This document shows, piece by piece, positions 1 to 8,431 of a DNA stretch of 64,000 nucleotides. Both the position numbers and the translations under genes were made by a program. The notes beneath the pieces were generated by a model, which did no database searches, had not been told where the DNA came from, and worked only from the letters and a program-made list of their open reading frames with translations. The first letter of the stretch is position 1; every line of letters begins with the position of its first letter. The stretch comes from CADEEN01 sp963738425. GTDB taxonomy: Bacteria; Pseudomonadota; Gammaproteobacteria; Burkholderiales; Burkholderiaceae_C. Where the stretch lies: the NCBI GenBank assembly GCA_963738425.1, contig CAVTWT010000035.1, positions 1-64,000 of the forward strand, in the 5' to 3' direction.

Positions 1-49
1 GCGAAGACCTGCCCGGTTGCTGCTGCGGCGAGATGCCTCTGCGCCAGCC

Positions 50-816
50 TCAGATGTGGCGATTCCACCCGCCATCGACGTAGATGCGCTGTCCTGTGAT
101 GTAACTCGCGCGCGGTGAACACAGGAAAGCAATCAGCTGGGCTGCGTCTTTGGGTCGCCGAAGCGGCCCACGGGCAGCTCGTTCTTCAGGAAGCGCTCCT
201 GGTCCTCCTTGCTCGGGAGGTGCCGCGGAATGTGGCTGTGCCGGATCTGGTCCGTCATCAGCAGACCCGGGGAGACGCAGTTGACCGTGATGCCGTCCTT
301 CGCCACCACGCGTGAAAGGCCTTTGGCCCACACCTGAACGGCCGCCTTGGAGGTCAGCGAGCCGCTGACATGGGAAGGCTCGAGGGTCGCCGTCAGATTG
401 ATGATGCGGCCGAATTTTCGCTCCTTCATCACCGGGATGAAGGCCGCTGCAAGCTTGCGAGGTGGGCGGAAGTTGAGGGCAAACGCTTCATCCCAGTCTT
501 CGTCCGGAGTGTCGAAGGTGAACGGTCGGGCCTGGCCGAGATTGTTCACCAGGATGTCGAGGTGGCCAAGCTTGCCGAGGACCTGGTCGCGAATCCGATC
601 GAACGAGGCGATGTCGTTCAGATCCTCCACCAGGATCATCGGTCGGGCACCGCCCGCGGCCACGATCTCTTGCGAGAGATTGGCGAGCTCCGCTTCGCGC
701 CTGCCGACCACCACGGTTGAAACGCCTTCTTCGGCCAGCATCTTGGCGGTCTCTCGGCCGATGCCGGCGCTGGCCCCGGTGATGAGGGCGATCTTGCCTT
801 TCAGGAACAGGTCCAT
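50..816 (-). pseudogene. SDR-family oxidoreductase, frameshifted near the 3' end
   Basis: NAD(P)-dependent short-chain dehydrogenase fold: TGASAGIG cofactor motif at residues 13-20, NNLG at 91-94, and a typical C-terminus ending YVDGGWNRHI. The reading frame breaks after residue ~223 (GRFGDPK). Continuing one frame over restores DAAQLIAFLCSPRASYITG, so one base appears missing near position 155; the unbroken protein would be about 255 aa. The catalytic YxxxK site is abnormal: Lys157 is present but Ser153 stands where Tyr is expected. It is the last gene of the leftward TRAP/GMC/ADH cluster, 78 bp after the TctC gene. The frameshift could be a sequencing error; the missing Tyr is independent of it. 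Confidence 0.8.
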
Positions 817-894
817 TTGCTTGGTGCTCTCGCAGTTCGTCGGGAAAGGCCGTGACTGAACTGCTTGTCAGGGCCGCAAGGTTGAACTTCGGTC

Positions 895-1863
895 TCAGTC
901 AGCGCGGATGTTCAATTGCTTGATGACCCGGCCCCAGCGAGTGGCTTCTCGCTGCACGAACTGACCGAACTCGGCAGGCGTGTTCGTGACGATGTCGATG
1001 CCCAAGGTCGTCACGAGCTTCTCCTGGACGGCCGGTTCTGCAAGCACCGCCCTGGCTTCCTTGTTCAAGAGGTCGACGATCTCCTGGGGCGTGCCCTTTG
1101 GAACGAACAGGCCGTTCCACTCCGAGGCCACGACGTCGGCGTAGCCCAGTTCACTGAACGTCGGAACGTTCGGGAGGTGGGCATATCGGCTCGGAGCGGC
1201 CACGGCCAAGGCTTTCAACTTCCCGGACTTGATCGCACCCATCGCGCTGCCGGCGATGGCGTAGTAGATCGAGACTTCGCCCGCCATGGCTGCCACGACT
1301 CCGGGGCCGCCGCCCTTGTAGGGCACATGGACGATGTCGAGCTTTGATTGCGACTTGAAGAGCTCCCCCGTGAGGTGGCCCGCAGAACCGGCGCCGGTAC
1401 TGCCATAGCTGGCCGGATTTTTGCGCGCGAACTCGATGAACTCGGCCAGCGTGTTGTAGGGCGCATTGGCTGGCGCCGTCATGATCACCCACATATTGCT
1501 GATCTGGGTCACCGGGGTCAGTTCGCGACCCGGATCGAACTTCATGTTCTTCAATGCCGGGTTGACCGCGAGTGCAAGCGCGTCATGGAGCACGGTGTGG
1601 CCGTCCGGGGCGGCGCGCGCGACGAACTCCGCGCCGATCGAGCCGCTGGCGCCAGGCTTGTTTTCGACCAGGATCCGCTGATTCAACCTCTCCCCGATGC
1701 GCACGGTGATGATCCGGCTGATGACGTCGGTGCTGCCGCCAGGCGAGTAGGGCACCACCCACCAGATGGGCTTCTCGGGATAGGCCGACCATGCCGCGCT
1801 GTTGCCAAGGAGCATGAGGCTGCACAACACCGCCGCAGCAGCAAATCTGAACTGACGCCTCAC
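895..1863 (-). CDS. Bug/TctC-family extracytoplasmic solute receptor
   Basis: Periplasmic binding protein of the tripartite tricarboxylate transporter (Bug) family, about 322 aa, the usual length. A signal peptide runs to about ...NSAAWSA before the mature start YPEKPI. Family features include VVPYSPGGSTDVISR and VPYKGGGP. I chose the GTG at 1863 because AAGGAGA lies six bases upstream; an in-frame ATG nine codons earlier has no such site. No TctA or TctB membrane subunit is nearby, which is common for these expanded orphan receptors in Burkholderiales. The ligand cannot be read from sequence. Its place between an alcohol dehydrogenase and an SDR suggests a carboxylic or aromatic acid linked to this catabolic cluster. 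Confidence 0.88.
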   Translation of the reverse strand: MRRQFRFAAAAVLCSLMLLGNSAAWSAYPEKPIWWVVPYSPGGSTDVISRIITVRIGERLNQRILVENKPGASGSIGAEFVARAAPDGHTVLHDALALAVNPALKNMKFDPGRELTPVTQISNMWVIMTAPANAPYNTLAEFIEFARKNPASYGSTGAGSAGHLTGELFKSQSKLDIVHVPYKGGGPGVVAAMAGEVSIYYAIAGSAMGAIKSGKLKALAVAAPSRYAHLPNVPTFSELGYADVVASEWNGLFVPKGTPQEIVDLLNKEARAVLAEPAVQEKLVTTLGIDIVTNTPAEFGQFVQREATRWGRVIKQLNIRAD

Positions 1864-2000
1864 GGTGTCTCCTTGCAGTCGACGACTCAATGGACCAATG
1901 TAGGGTTGGTGTTCCCAAGCGTCCAGTCACTAAAACTCAAGGGAGCTTAAGAGCGCCTGACCAAGCACTGTCGGCGTCGCTCTCCGACGCAAGGCCGACT

Positions 2001-3095
2001 CTAGAAGTCGATCACGACCCGTTGAGCTTCGGGGGTGTCCATCAACGCGAAGCCACGGTTGATGTCGTCCAGGGCGATTCGGTGGGAGATGAGGTTGTCC
2101 TGCGTCAACCGGCCGTCGACGAACATGTCCACGAGTGCCGGGAACTCCGACAGCGACTTCACGTTCCCCAGGTGAGAGCCTGTGACCCACCGACTGTGCT
2201 GAATGGATCGTGGCTGCACCGGAACCGTCAGGTCGTACTTTCCGGGAACGTTGCCGATGATGACGGCCACGCCCCATCCGGTCCTCGTGCAATCGATGGC
2301 CTGTTGGATGAGCGCCTCGTGTCCGACGCACTCGAAGCTGTAGTCCGCGCCGCCCTGGGTCAGGTCCTTGATCGTGCCGATGACGTCAATTCCTTTCTCG
2401 TGCGGATTGATGAAGTGCGTCATGCCGGCCCGTCGCGCGGCCGACTCCTTGCCTGGATTGACGTCCACACCGATGATGACCTTGGCGCCCGCGATGCGCG
2501 CACCCTCGATCGCGTTGATGCCGATGCCCCCCAAACCGAACACGACGACGGACGAACCCGCTTCGACTCGCGCCGTGTGCAGCACAGCGCCGATGCCCGT
2601 GATGCCCGCGCAGCCCATGCAGCAGACCAGGTCCAGCGGAGCATCGGAGCGGATCTTCGCGACCTGCATCTCGCGAACGGTGATGAACTCGGAGAACGTC
2701 CCCAGGTTGGCAAAGCTCGCGATCTCGCGGCCCTGCCAGGAGACGGGACTTCGCGCGTACGGCCGGAAGAACTCGTCGCACAGGTTCGTTCTGGCCCTCC
2801 TGCAGGGCGGGCAGTGCCCGCACTCCGGCATGGCCAGCGGAATCACCTTGTCGCCTGGCCGCAAGCGGGTGACTGCCGATCCGACCTCGACCACGATGCC
2901 CGCCGCCTCGTGGCCGAGCACGATCGGAAACCTGTCCCACACGCGCGATCCGTCGACGATCGTCTTGTCCGTGTGACAGAGGCCGGCGGCCACGAGCTCG
3001 ATCAATACCTCGTTGTCTCGTGGGCCATCGAGACGAACCGTGTCGACGGTCAATGGAACCCGCGGGCCGGTGCCGATGGCAGCCTTGACATGCAT
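2001..3095 (-). CDS. Zinc-dependent alcohol dehydrogenase (MDR superfamily)
   Basis: A 364-aa medium-chain dehydrogenase. Catalytic zinc ligands are Cys40 (GLCHTD) and His62-Glu63 (GHEAAG). The structural zinc lobe has Cys92, Cys95, Cys98 and Cys106. A Rossmann motif GLGGIGINA follows, with an acidic residue after the second beta strand (VDVN) that favours NAD. The ATG at 3095 is preceded by AAGGAAGGAAC; extending upstream would run into the GMC gene. It resembles the class III/aryl-alcohol dehydrogenase branch. Lying 50 bp after the GMC oxidoreductase gene, it probably oxidises an alcohol within the same pathway. The substrate is not determinable. Confidence 0.9.
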   Translation of the reverse strand: MHVKAAIGTGPRVPLTVDTVRLDGPRDNEVLIELVAAGLCHTDKTIVDGSRVWDRFPIVLGHEAAGIVVEVGSAVTRLRPGDKVIPLAMPECGHCPPCRRARTNLCDEFFRPYARSPVSWQGREIASFANLGTFSEFITVREMQVAKIRSDAPLDLVCCMGCAGITGIGAVLHTARVEAGSSVVVFGLGGIGINAIEGARIAGAKVIIGVDVNPGKESAARRAGMTHFINPHEKGIDVIGTIKDLTQGGADYSFECVGHEALIQQAIDCTRTGWGVAVIIGNVPGKYDLTVPVQPRSIQHSRWVTGSHLGNVKSLSEFPALVDMFVDGRLTQDNLISHRIALDDINRGFALMDTPEAQRVVIDF

Positions 3096-3145
3096 GGCGA
3101 TGTTCCTTCCTTCCTGGATCGTGTGCGGGAATCCGGCGCTGCTGG

Positions 3146-4771
3146 TCAGCCGGGTCGGCCGGAGTCCTCGAGGATCATGTCCGAGGCCTTCTCCGCAACC
3201 ATCATCACGCTGGCGTTCAGATTGCCCGATGGCTGGGTCGGGAAGACGGAGGCATCCACCACGTGCAGACCGGGTACGCCGATCACCCTCAAACGCGGAT
3301 CCACGACGGCCATCGGATCCGACAGGGAGCCCATCTTGCAGGTTCCTGCCGGGTGGTACGAGCCCATCCCGTTGCCTCGGACATAGTCCAGCCACTCGTC
3401 GTCGTCGTTGCAGGCGTGTCCGGGCAAAGTGATCGCCTCGATCACCGATGCCAGCGGCTCGGTCTTGAGCACCTTGTCGAGGTGCTTGATCGCCCGAACG
3501 ATGACCTGCCGGTCGAGGTCCGCAGCGAGGTAGTTCGGCTGGATGGTTGGCGCTTCACGGATGTCTCTTGACTTGACGTGTACGTAGCCCCTGCTTTCCG
3601 GGCGGTGCTGCCACGCTCCGCCGGTGATGCCTGGGTAGTCGTCGAGTTGCCTCGTCATGCCTGACTTCAGGCTCGCGGGCAGGAACATGAGCGAATAGTC
3701 CGTATCGGGTGAGCTGGCGACACTCTTGCAGAAGGCGAACACCGACATGGCGGTCATCTCGAGGACCGAGGGACGCCCGAGCAGCCACTTCATCACCTCG
3801 CCCGCCAGCCGCCACCCATGCGCCAGCTCGTTGATGGTGCCGAGTCCGGGCTTGACTCTCGCGACCATGCGCACGGAGAAGTGGTCCGTCATGTTGGCGC
3901 CAACCCCAGGCCGGTCGCGGACGACCTCGATGCCCGTCTGCTGCAGCAGTCCGGCCGGACCGACTCCTGACAGCTGAAGGATCTTGGGGCTGACGAGGGC
4001 GCCGGCGCTGAGGATCGTGGACTTCCTGGCGAGGACCGTCCTCGACTCGCTTCCTTCCCAGCCGCCGTACTCGACGCCAACTGCTTTGCCGTCGCGGATG
4101 AGGATGCGACGAGCGAGCGTCTGCGTCCTGACGTCCACCCTGAATCTCCGGATCGCCGGATGAAGGTATCCGTGCGCAGAGCTCCATCTCTTGCCGCCCG
4201 CGATCTGGGCCTGGACGTAGGAGACGCCGAGCTGCTCGCTGCCGTTGTAGTCATCGGTCCTCGGGATCCCGGTGGCCACGGCGCTCTCGATGAAGCGATC
4301 GCTCAATGGGTCGCGACGGCGCAGCTTGCTGATGGGAATCGGGCCGTGCCTGCCGCGAAATTGGTCTTCGCCGCCATCGAGATAGCGCTCGGACTTCCGA
4401 AAGTAGGGAAGGATGGAAGAGAAGTCCCAACCTTCCGCGCCGCCTGCGGCCCAGCCGTCGAAGTCCGACCGTTGTCCGCGGTTGTAGACCATGCCGTGGA
4501 TGGCGCTGGATCCTCCGAGTGTCTTGCCGAAGAAGGCCGGCATCTGGCGGTTCTTGGTGTTCTCGGTGCCGTCGAACTGATAGCGCCACGTCAGGCTGGC
4601 GTTGCTCGAGGTCTTCATGATCCCGCTCGGAATCCGGATCAACGGATTGCTGTCCGTGGGGCCGGCCTCGAGCACGCACACGCTGTTCCCTCGCTCCGCG
4701 AGTCGGTAGGCAAGTGCACATCCGGCGGTGCCGGCCCCGACGATGACGAAATCGAACTCTTCCATGCCCAT
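3146..4771 (-). CDS. GMC-family FAD oxidoreductase (choline dehydrogenase-like)
   Basis: A 541-aa flavoprotein of the glucose-methanol-choline family. The N-terminal FAD-binding motif is VGAGTAGCALAYRL (about residues 11-24). GMC signature 1 is GGSSAIHGMVYNRG (about 86-99), signature 2 is GALVSPKILQLSGVGP, and the C-terminus holds YHPAGTCKMG with the catalytic His and a GNLNASVMMVAEKA segment. GGGGAGGACAC precedes the ATG at 4771; a second ATG two codons later is also possible. The gene sits 20 bp downstream of the TRAP permease gene and 50 bp upstream of the alcohol dehydrogenase gene. Likely role is oxidation of an imported alcohol to the aldehyde; the substrate is unknown. Confidence 0.9.
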   Translation of the reverse strand: MGMEEFDFVIVGAGTAGCALAYRLAERGNSVCVLEAGPTDSNPLIRIPSGIMKTSSNASLTWRYQFDGTENTKNRQMPAFFGKTLGGSSAIHGMVYNRGQRSDFDGWAAGGAEGWDFSSILPYFRKSERYLDGGEDQFRGRHGPIPISKLRRRDPLSDRFIESAVATGIPRTDDYNGSEQLGVSYVQAQIAGGKRWSSAHGYLHPAIRRFRVDVRTQTLARRILIRDGKAVGVEYGGWEGSESRTVLARKSTILSAGALVSPKILQLSGVGPAGLLQQTGIEVVRDRPGVGANMTDHFSVRMVARVKPGLGTINELAHGWRLAGEVMKWLLGRPSVLEMTAMSVFAFCKSVASSPDTDYSLMFLPASLKSGMTRQLDDYPGITGGAWQHRPESRGYVHVKSRDIREAPTIQPNYLAADLDRQVIVRAIKHLDKVLKTEPLASVIEAITLPGHACNDDDEWLDYVRGNGMGSYHPAGTCKMGSLSDPMAVVDPRLRVIGVPGLHVVDASVFPTQPSGNLNASVMMVAEKASDMILEDSGRPG

Positions 4772-4791
4772 GTGTCCTCCCCGTCGCTCCA

Positions 4792-6087
4792 TCAACGCGT
4801 CGGCAGCAGCAGGTTCGGCAGCCACAGTGCGATCTGCGGAAACACGGTGATGGCCACCAGCGCCAGGAGCATCGTGAGGAAGATCGGCCACATGTAGCGC
4901 CAGAACTCTCCCATGCCGATGCCGGTGAGCTTGCAGAGCAGGAACATCGTCAAGCCATAGGGCGGCGTGACCAGACCGATCAGCAGGTTGAACACCGTGA
5001 TGCAGCCGAAGTGGACAGGATCGATGCCGAGCTGGGTCACGGTGGGCATCAGGATCGGAACGAACACGATGATGATCGGCACCGTGTCGAGCATGCAACC
5101 CATGAGCAGGAACACGACGTTGATCGCCAACAGGAACATCAACGGGTCCGTCGTGATACTGAGAACCCATTCAGCCAGGCCCTGCGCTGCGCCGTACAGC
5201 GTGAGGACCCGACCGAATGCCGCAGCGGCCGCCAGGATCAGGAAGATCGAGCCCACTGTCTTGGCGGTCGAGATCAGTTGGTCACCCAGCTGGCTCAGGG
5301 TCAGTTCGCGATAGATGACCATGCCGCAGATGAGAACGGCAACGATGCCGAGGACCGCCGACTCGGTGGGGGTCGCAATACCGGTGAAGAAGCTGCCGAG
5401 GACGACGAAAGGGATGAGCAGAACAGGCAGGCTGCGGCTCACGACCTTCGCGCGCTCACGGTAGGGGACGCGAGGCTCGACAGGGTAGCCTCGGCGCTTC
5501 GCGGTCAGCCACGCCTGGACCATGAGAAGGACACCCAGAAGCACGCCGGGCACCGCGCCTGCCAGGAACAAGCGCCCAATCGACACGTTGGTGGCGGCTC
5601 CGAAGAGGAGGAACGAGAGGCTGGGTGGCACCAGCGGACCGATCATGGCCGCACCGCCGATGATCGATGCGGCGTAGCCGGCGGGATAGCCCGCCTGACG
5701 CATCGCCGGGATGAGGAGCTTGCCCGTGGCTGCCGCATCGGCGAGGTCCGAGCCTGACATTCCCGCCATGATCATGTTGACGATGATCGAGACGTGGGCC
5801 AAAGCGCCCCTGATGTGACCGACGCAGACCTTGGCGGCGTCGACCAGGCGGCGCGTCACGCCGGAGGCAAGGGCAAGGTCGCCCATCACCACGTAGAAGG
5901 GCACCGCCAGAAGCAGGAAGTGATTGAGCCCACCCCAAAGCGTCGAAGGCAGCGTGGTGAACGGAATCGGCATGGGCGCCAGCAGAAGACCCACGAGCGC
6001 AGACGCAAGCAGTACCAGGAAGATCGGAACGCGCAGAAGGAAGAGACAGAAGAAGGTGACCGTGATGCCCCAGAGTCCGGTGTTCAT
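4792..6087 (-). CDS. dctM: TRAP transporter large permease subunit (DctM family)
   Basis: A 431-aa polytopic membrane protein of the normal length for DctM, with about a dozen hydrophobic helices. Conserved segments include AGMSGSDLADAAATGKLLIP, GPLVPPS and GIATPTESA. It forms the ion-coupled channel of a TRAP transporter with the DctQ and DctP proteins encoded just upstream. Its ATG overlaps the dctQ stop (ATGA), indicating translational coupling. TRAP systems import carboxylates, sugar acids or aromatic acids; which one this takes cannot be read directly. Confidence 0.93.
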   Translation of the reverse strand: MNTGLWGITVTFFCLFLLRVPIFLVLLASALVGLLLAPMPIPFTTLPSTLWGGLNHFLLLAVPFYVVMGDLALASGVTRRLVDAAKVCVGHIRGALAHVSIIVNMIMAGMSGSDLADAAATGKLLIPAMRQAGYPAGYAASIIGGAAMIGPLVPPSLSFLLFGAATNVSIGRLFLAGAVPGVLLGVLLMVQAWLTAKRRGYPVEPRVPYRERAKVVSRSLPVLLIPFVVLGSFFTGIATPTESAVLGIVAVLICGMVIYRELTLSQLGDQLISTAKTVGSIFLILAAAAAFGRVLTLYGAAQGLAEWVLSITTDPLMFLLAINVVFLLMGCMLDTVPIIIVFVPILMPTVTQLGIDPVHFGCITVFNLLIGLVTPPYGLTMFLLCKLTGIGMGEFWRYMWPIFLTMLLALVAITVFPQIALWLPNLLLPTR

Positions 6088-6680
6088 CGGTCGCCTTCCT
6101 GGTCAACGCTACTGGACAGAGGAGTCCGGACGAGGCGAAACAGCTGGAACAGGGTCAGTAAGATCATCAGCAACGCCGCCAGGGGGACCACGGCGCCGAA
6201 GACCACAAGCGGCAGCCCAAGCGACACCGTCATGATGATGTCCAGCGAAAGCGCGCTCTCGTATCCGTACCACATGATCGGAAGAAGAATCACGATCGTG
6301 AGGATCTCGACGAGCACGAGGTTCGCCCGCTGCAGCCGGGCAGGGAGCGCGTGACAGATGGCCTCGAAGGCGATGTGCCCGCCCTCGGCGACGAGCATCG
6401 CGCCCGCCAGGAAGGACAGCCAGATCAGCGCGAGGATGGCCAGCTCTTCGGTCCAGCCGATGATGATGTGCCGGGAAAAGAAGAACCGCACACCCACCTG
6501 AATGATCGCCGCAGCGATCATCACGATCATCAGGCTTATCAACGTGAAGTCGGCAAGCATGGTCAATCGGGAAAGCCTGGTGTTGGCGTAGCGGCCTCTC
6601 CTTGCCCAGGTGATTGCCGCGCTCAATGCAAGCGCGAGCAGCACGAGGGCGAGGACGCCCGTAGGAATGCTTTGCGTCAT
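6084..6680 (-). CDS. dctQ: TRAP transporter small permease subunit (DctQ family)
   Basis: A 198-aa protein with four predicted membrane helices, matching the small TRAP subunit. Family-like segments are VRFFFSRHIIIGWTEELA and LIWLSFLAGAMLVAEGGH. The start MTQSIPTG at 6680 follows a purine-rich AAGGGAAGGA; an in-frame ATG twelve codons earlier is less well placed. It overlaps dctM by four bases and lies about 100 bp after the dctP gene, completing a dctP-dctQ-dctM operon. Confidence 0.88.
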   Translation of the reverse strand: MTQSIPTGVLALVLLALALSAAITWARRGRYANTRLSRLTMLADFTLISLMIVMIAAAIIQVGVRFFFSRHIIIGWTEELAILALIWLSFLAGAMLVAEGGHIAFEAICHALPARLQRANLVLVEILTIVILLPIMWYGYESALSLDIIMTVSLGLPLVVFGAVVPLAALLMILLTLFQLFRLVRTPLSSSVDQEGDR

Positions 6681-6781
6681 TCCTTCCCTTGTGACTTTGG
6701 TTGAAGTGCGGCGCACTCACGCACTGCTGGCGGACCGGCAGTGCGCAAGGCGTGGTCGGAACACCGATCGCAGATGTGGCG

Positions 6782-7774
6782 CTACTTCTGCGCGGCTCTG
6801 ACCTGGTCGATCAGTTGCTGGCCGATCTGATCGGCGAAGAAGACGTACACGGGCTGGACCGCCTTCTCGAATTCCGCTGCATTGGGGCGCGTGATCTTCA
6901 GGCCCTTGCTGCTCATCAAGGCGACAGCCGAGTCCGTTGCCTTGCTGATCTCCTCGAACATCGTTTGACCGCCGGCTCGAGCTCCATCGATCAGCGCCTT
7001 CTGATACTCGGGCTTCAGGCTGTCGAACGCCTTCTTGTTCATCAGGATGAGTGCCGAGTCGATCTGGTGGTTCGTGATGGCCGCACTGCTGGCCACCTCA
7101 TAGAACTTGGCCTCGACCATCGCCCAGATGCTCGTGTCAACGCCGTCGACTGCACGTTGTTGCAGCGCGGTGTAGACCTCAGCGTACGGCATGGGGACTG
7201 GATTCGCGCCCACGGCCTGCATCGTCTTCAGATAGAGCTGACTTTGGGTCACACGGATCTTGCGACCGGCCAGATCTTTCAGGTCTTGAGCCTCGAATCC
7301 ATTGGTGATGATGCCGCGCTCGCCGAACGTTCCCCAGCCCAGTCCCTTGATTCCCTTGCTGTCGAGGTCGCGCAGGAGTTCGTCGCCAATCGGTCCACGG
7401 ACGACTTTCCAGAACTCGGCACGCGACTTCCAGATGAATGGCAGGCTTGTCACGCCGAGCTTGGGTGCAACCGCAGTGGAGGCGGCGCCGGTTCCCACCA
7501 ATGCAACATCGACATTGCCGGAGCGGACGGCCGCAGTCAGCTCGACGTCCCCGCCGAGCTGCCCATTTGGGAAGACCCGGAATGCAACGCCTCCTTGTGT
7601 TGCTGCATTGACGGTATCGACCATCCGCTGGACTGCTTTGCCTCCAGGCCCATCGGGTTGCGTGGTGTAGCCAAATCTCAGCGTCACGGGCTGCGCAGCA
7701 ACTGCGGCGCTGAAGGCAATGACCGAAGCAGCGCAAGCAACTTGCGCGGCGGTTCTCAGGGCAGAAAGGCTCAT
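6782..7774 (-). CDS. dctP: TRAP transporter substrate-binding protein (DctP family)
   Basis: A 330-aa periplasmic receptor of the TRAP family. A signal peptide with a hydrophobic core (AACAASVIAFSAAVAAQ) is followed by the mature start PVTLRFGYTT. The DctP/TAXI-like arginine region KIRVTQSQLYLKTMQAVGANP and the segment EVYTALQQRAVDGVD are typical of the fold. GAGGAAACG directly precedes the ATG at 7774. It is the first gene of the leftward cluster dctPQM-GMC-ADH-tctC-SDR, so its ligand is probably the substrate of those oxidoreductases. Confidence 0.92.
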   Translation of the reverse strand: MSLSALRTAAQVACAASVIAFSAAVAAQPVTLRFGYTTQPDGPGGKAVQRMVDTVNAATQGGVAFRVFPNGQLGGDVELTAAVRSGNVDVALVGTGAASTAVAPKLGVTSLPFIWKSRAEFWKVVRGPIGDELLRDLDSKGIKGLGWGTFGERGIITNGFEAQDLKDLAGRKIRVTQSQLYLKTMQAVGANPVPMPYAEVYTALQQRAVDGVDTSIWAMVEAKFYEVASSAAITNHQIDSALILMNKKAFDSLKPEYQKALIDGARAGGQTMFEEISKATDSAVALMSSKGLKITRPNAAEFEKAVQPVYVFFADQIGQQLIDQVRAAQK

Positions 7775-8431
7775 CGTTTCCTCTTTCGAATAGTTGCGAA
7801 CGAGCGGCAAGCCGGCCAGCGGCACACAGGTCGCGCGCATCTGGTTCTTGACCACGCAACCGCAAGGGCAGTTTGTGCGCTGAAAAAATATGAGTACAGA
7901 CGACTTTTCTTAGCACAGCGTAAGTGCGACTGACGCTGTGAACGCCCCGCCGGTGCGGTGCCACCGTGCAATCGCGCTGGCAGACCCATGGCATGTCGGT
8001 CGCGATCGCGGACGCGCGTAAGTTGGTCTTACCGCAGAGACAGAAGAGCCGTCTGGAACAGCGACGTAGCGCACCGCACACTGCTGCGCGAGCGCCAAGG
8101 GCCGCGGCAATGTCACGTTGCCGCTGCCGATCCGGCGCTCTGACTTCGCTTCGATCCGCAGGTCGGCTCGGGCGGGGCCGTGCCTGTCGCTCGGTTTTGG
8201 GTAGGTCGACGCGCGAGGGCCGTGCTGTGTTGTGGACAGTGACTCAGGGGAAACACCACGAACTGAGATGTGCCCCAACAAGAGCGCTGAACGAGTCAGC
8301 GAAGGGCCGCTTCGCCGCAACTTTCACTTCGTGGTGTTTACGTTGACTTGCTGATTGTCGTGATGGGATCTTCAATCGGTCATGGCGGTCTTGCCACTCC
8401 GTGGCTTGCGCCCTAATCAGGAGACATACAG
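7775..8431 (+). other. Gene-free divergent region between dctP and the first tannase gene
   Basis: About 650 bp between the leftward TRAP cluster and the rightward esterase gene. It must hold both promoters. Open frames on both strands show no recognisable family. A 12-bp perfect inverted repeat (AAACACCACGAA at 8251-8262 with its complement at 8328-8339) encloses a smaller CGCTGA/TCAGCG stem centred at 8293, giving a foldback structure. No regulator gene is present. Confidence 0.5.
8251..8339. repeat. Foldback sequence with nested inverted repeats
   Basis: The outer arms are 12 bp and perfect (AAACACCACGAA and TTCGTGGTGTTT), separated by 65 bp. An inner stem CGCTGA-ACGAG-TCAGCG lies at nearly the same centre. 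It could be a MITE-like or REP-like repeat, or a structured leader of the tannase transcript. No run of T residues follows, so an intrinsic terminator is unlikely. Confidence 0.45.

Noticed and set aside
3096..3395. A 100-residue N-terminal extension of the zinc alcohol dehydrogenase
   Set aside because: It would overlap the GMC gene in another frame; the ATG at 3095 has a good ribosome site and matches the family start.
7910..8320. A 136-aa minus-strand frame between dctP and the tannase gene
   Set aside because: Composition is Arg/Ser/Pro-rich, no family is recognised, and it runs across the foldback repeat; probably not coding.
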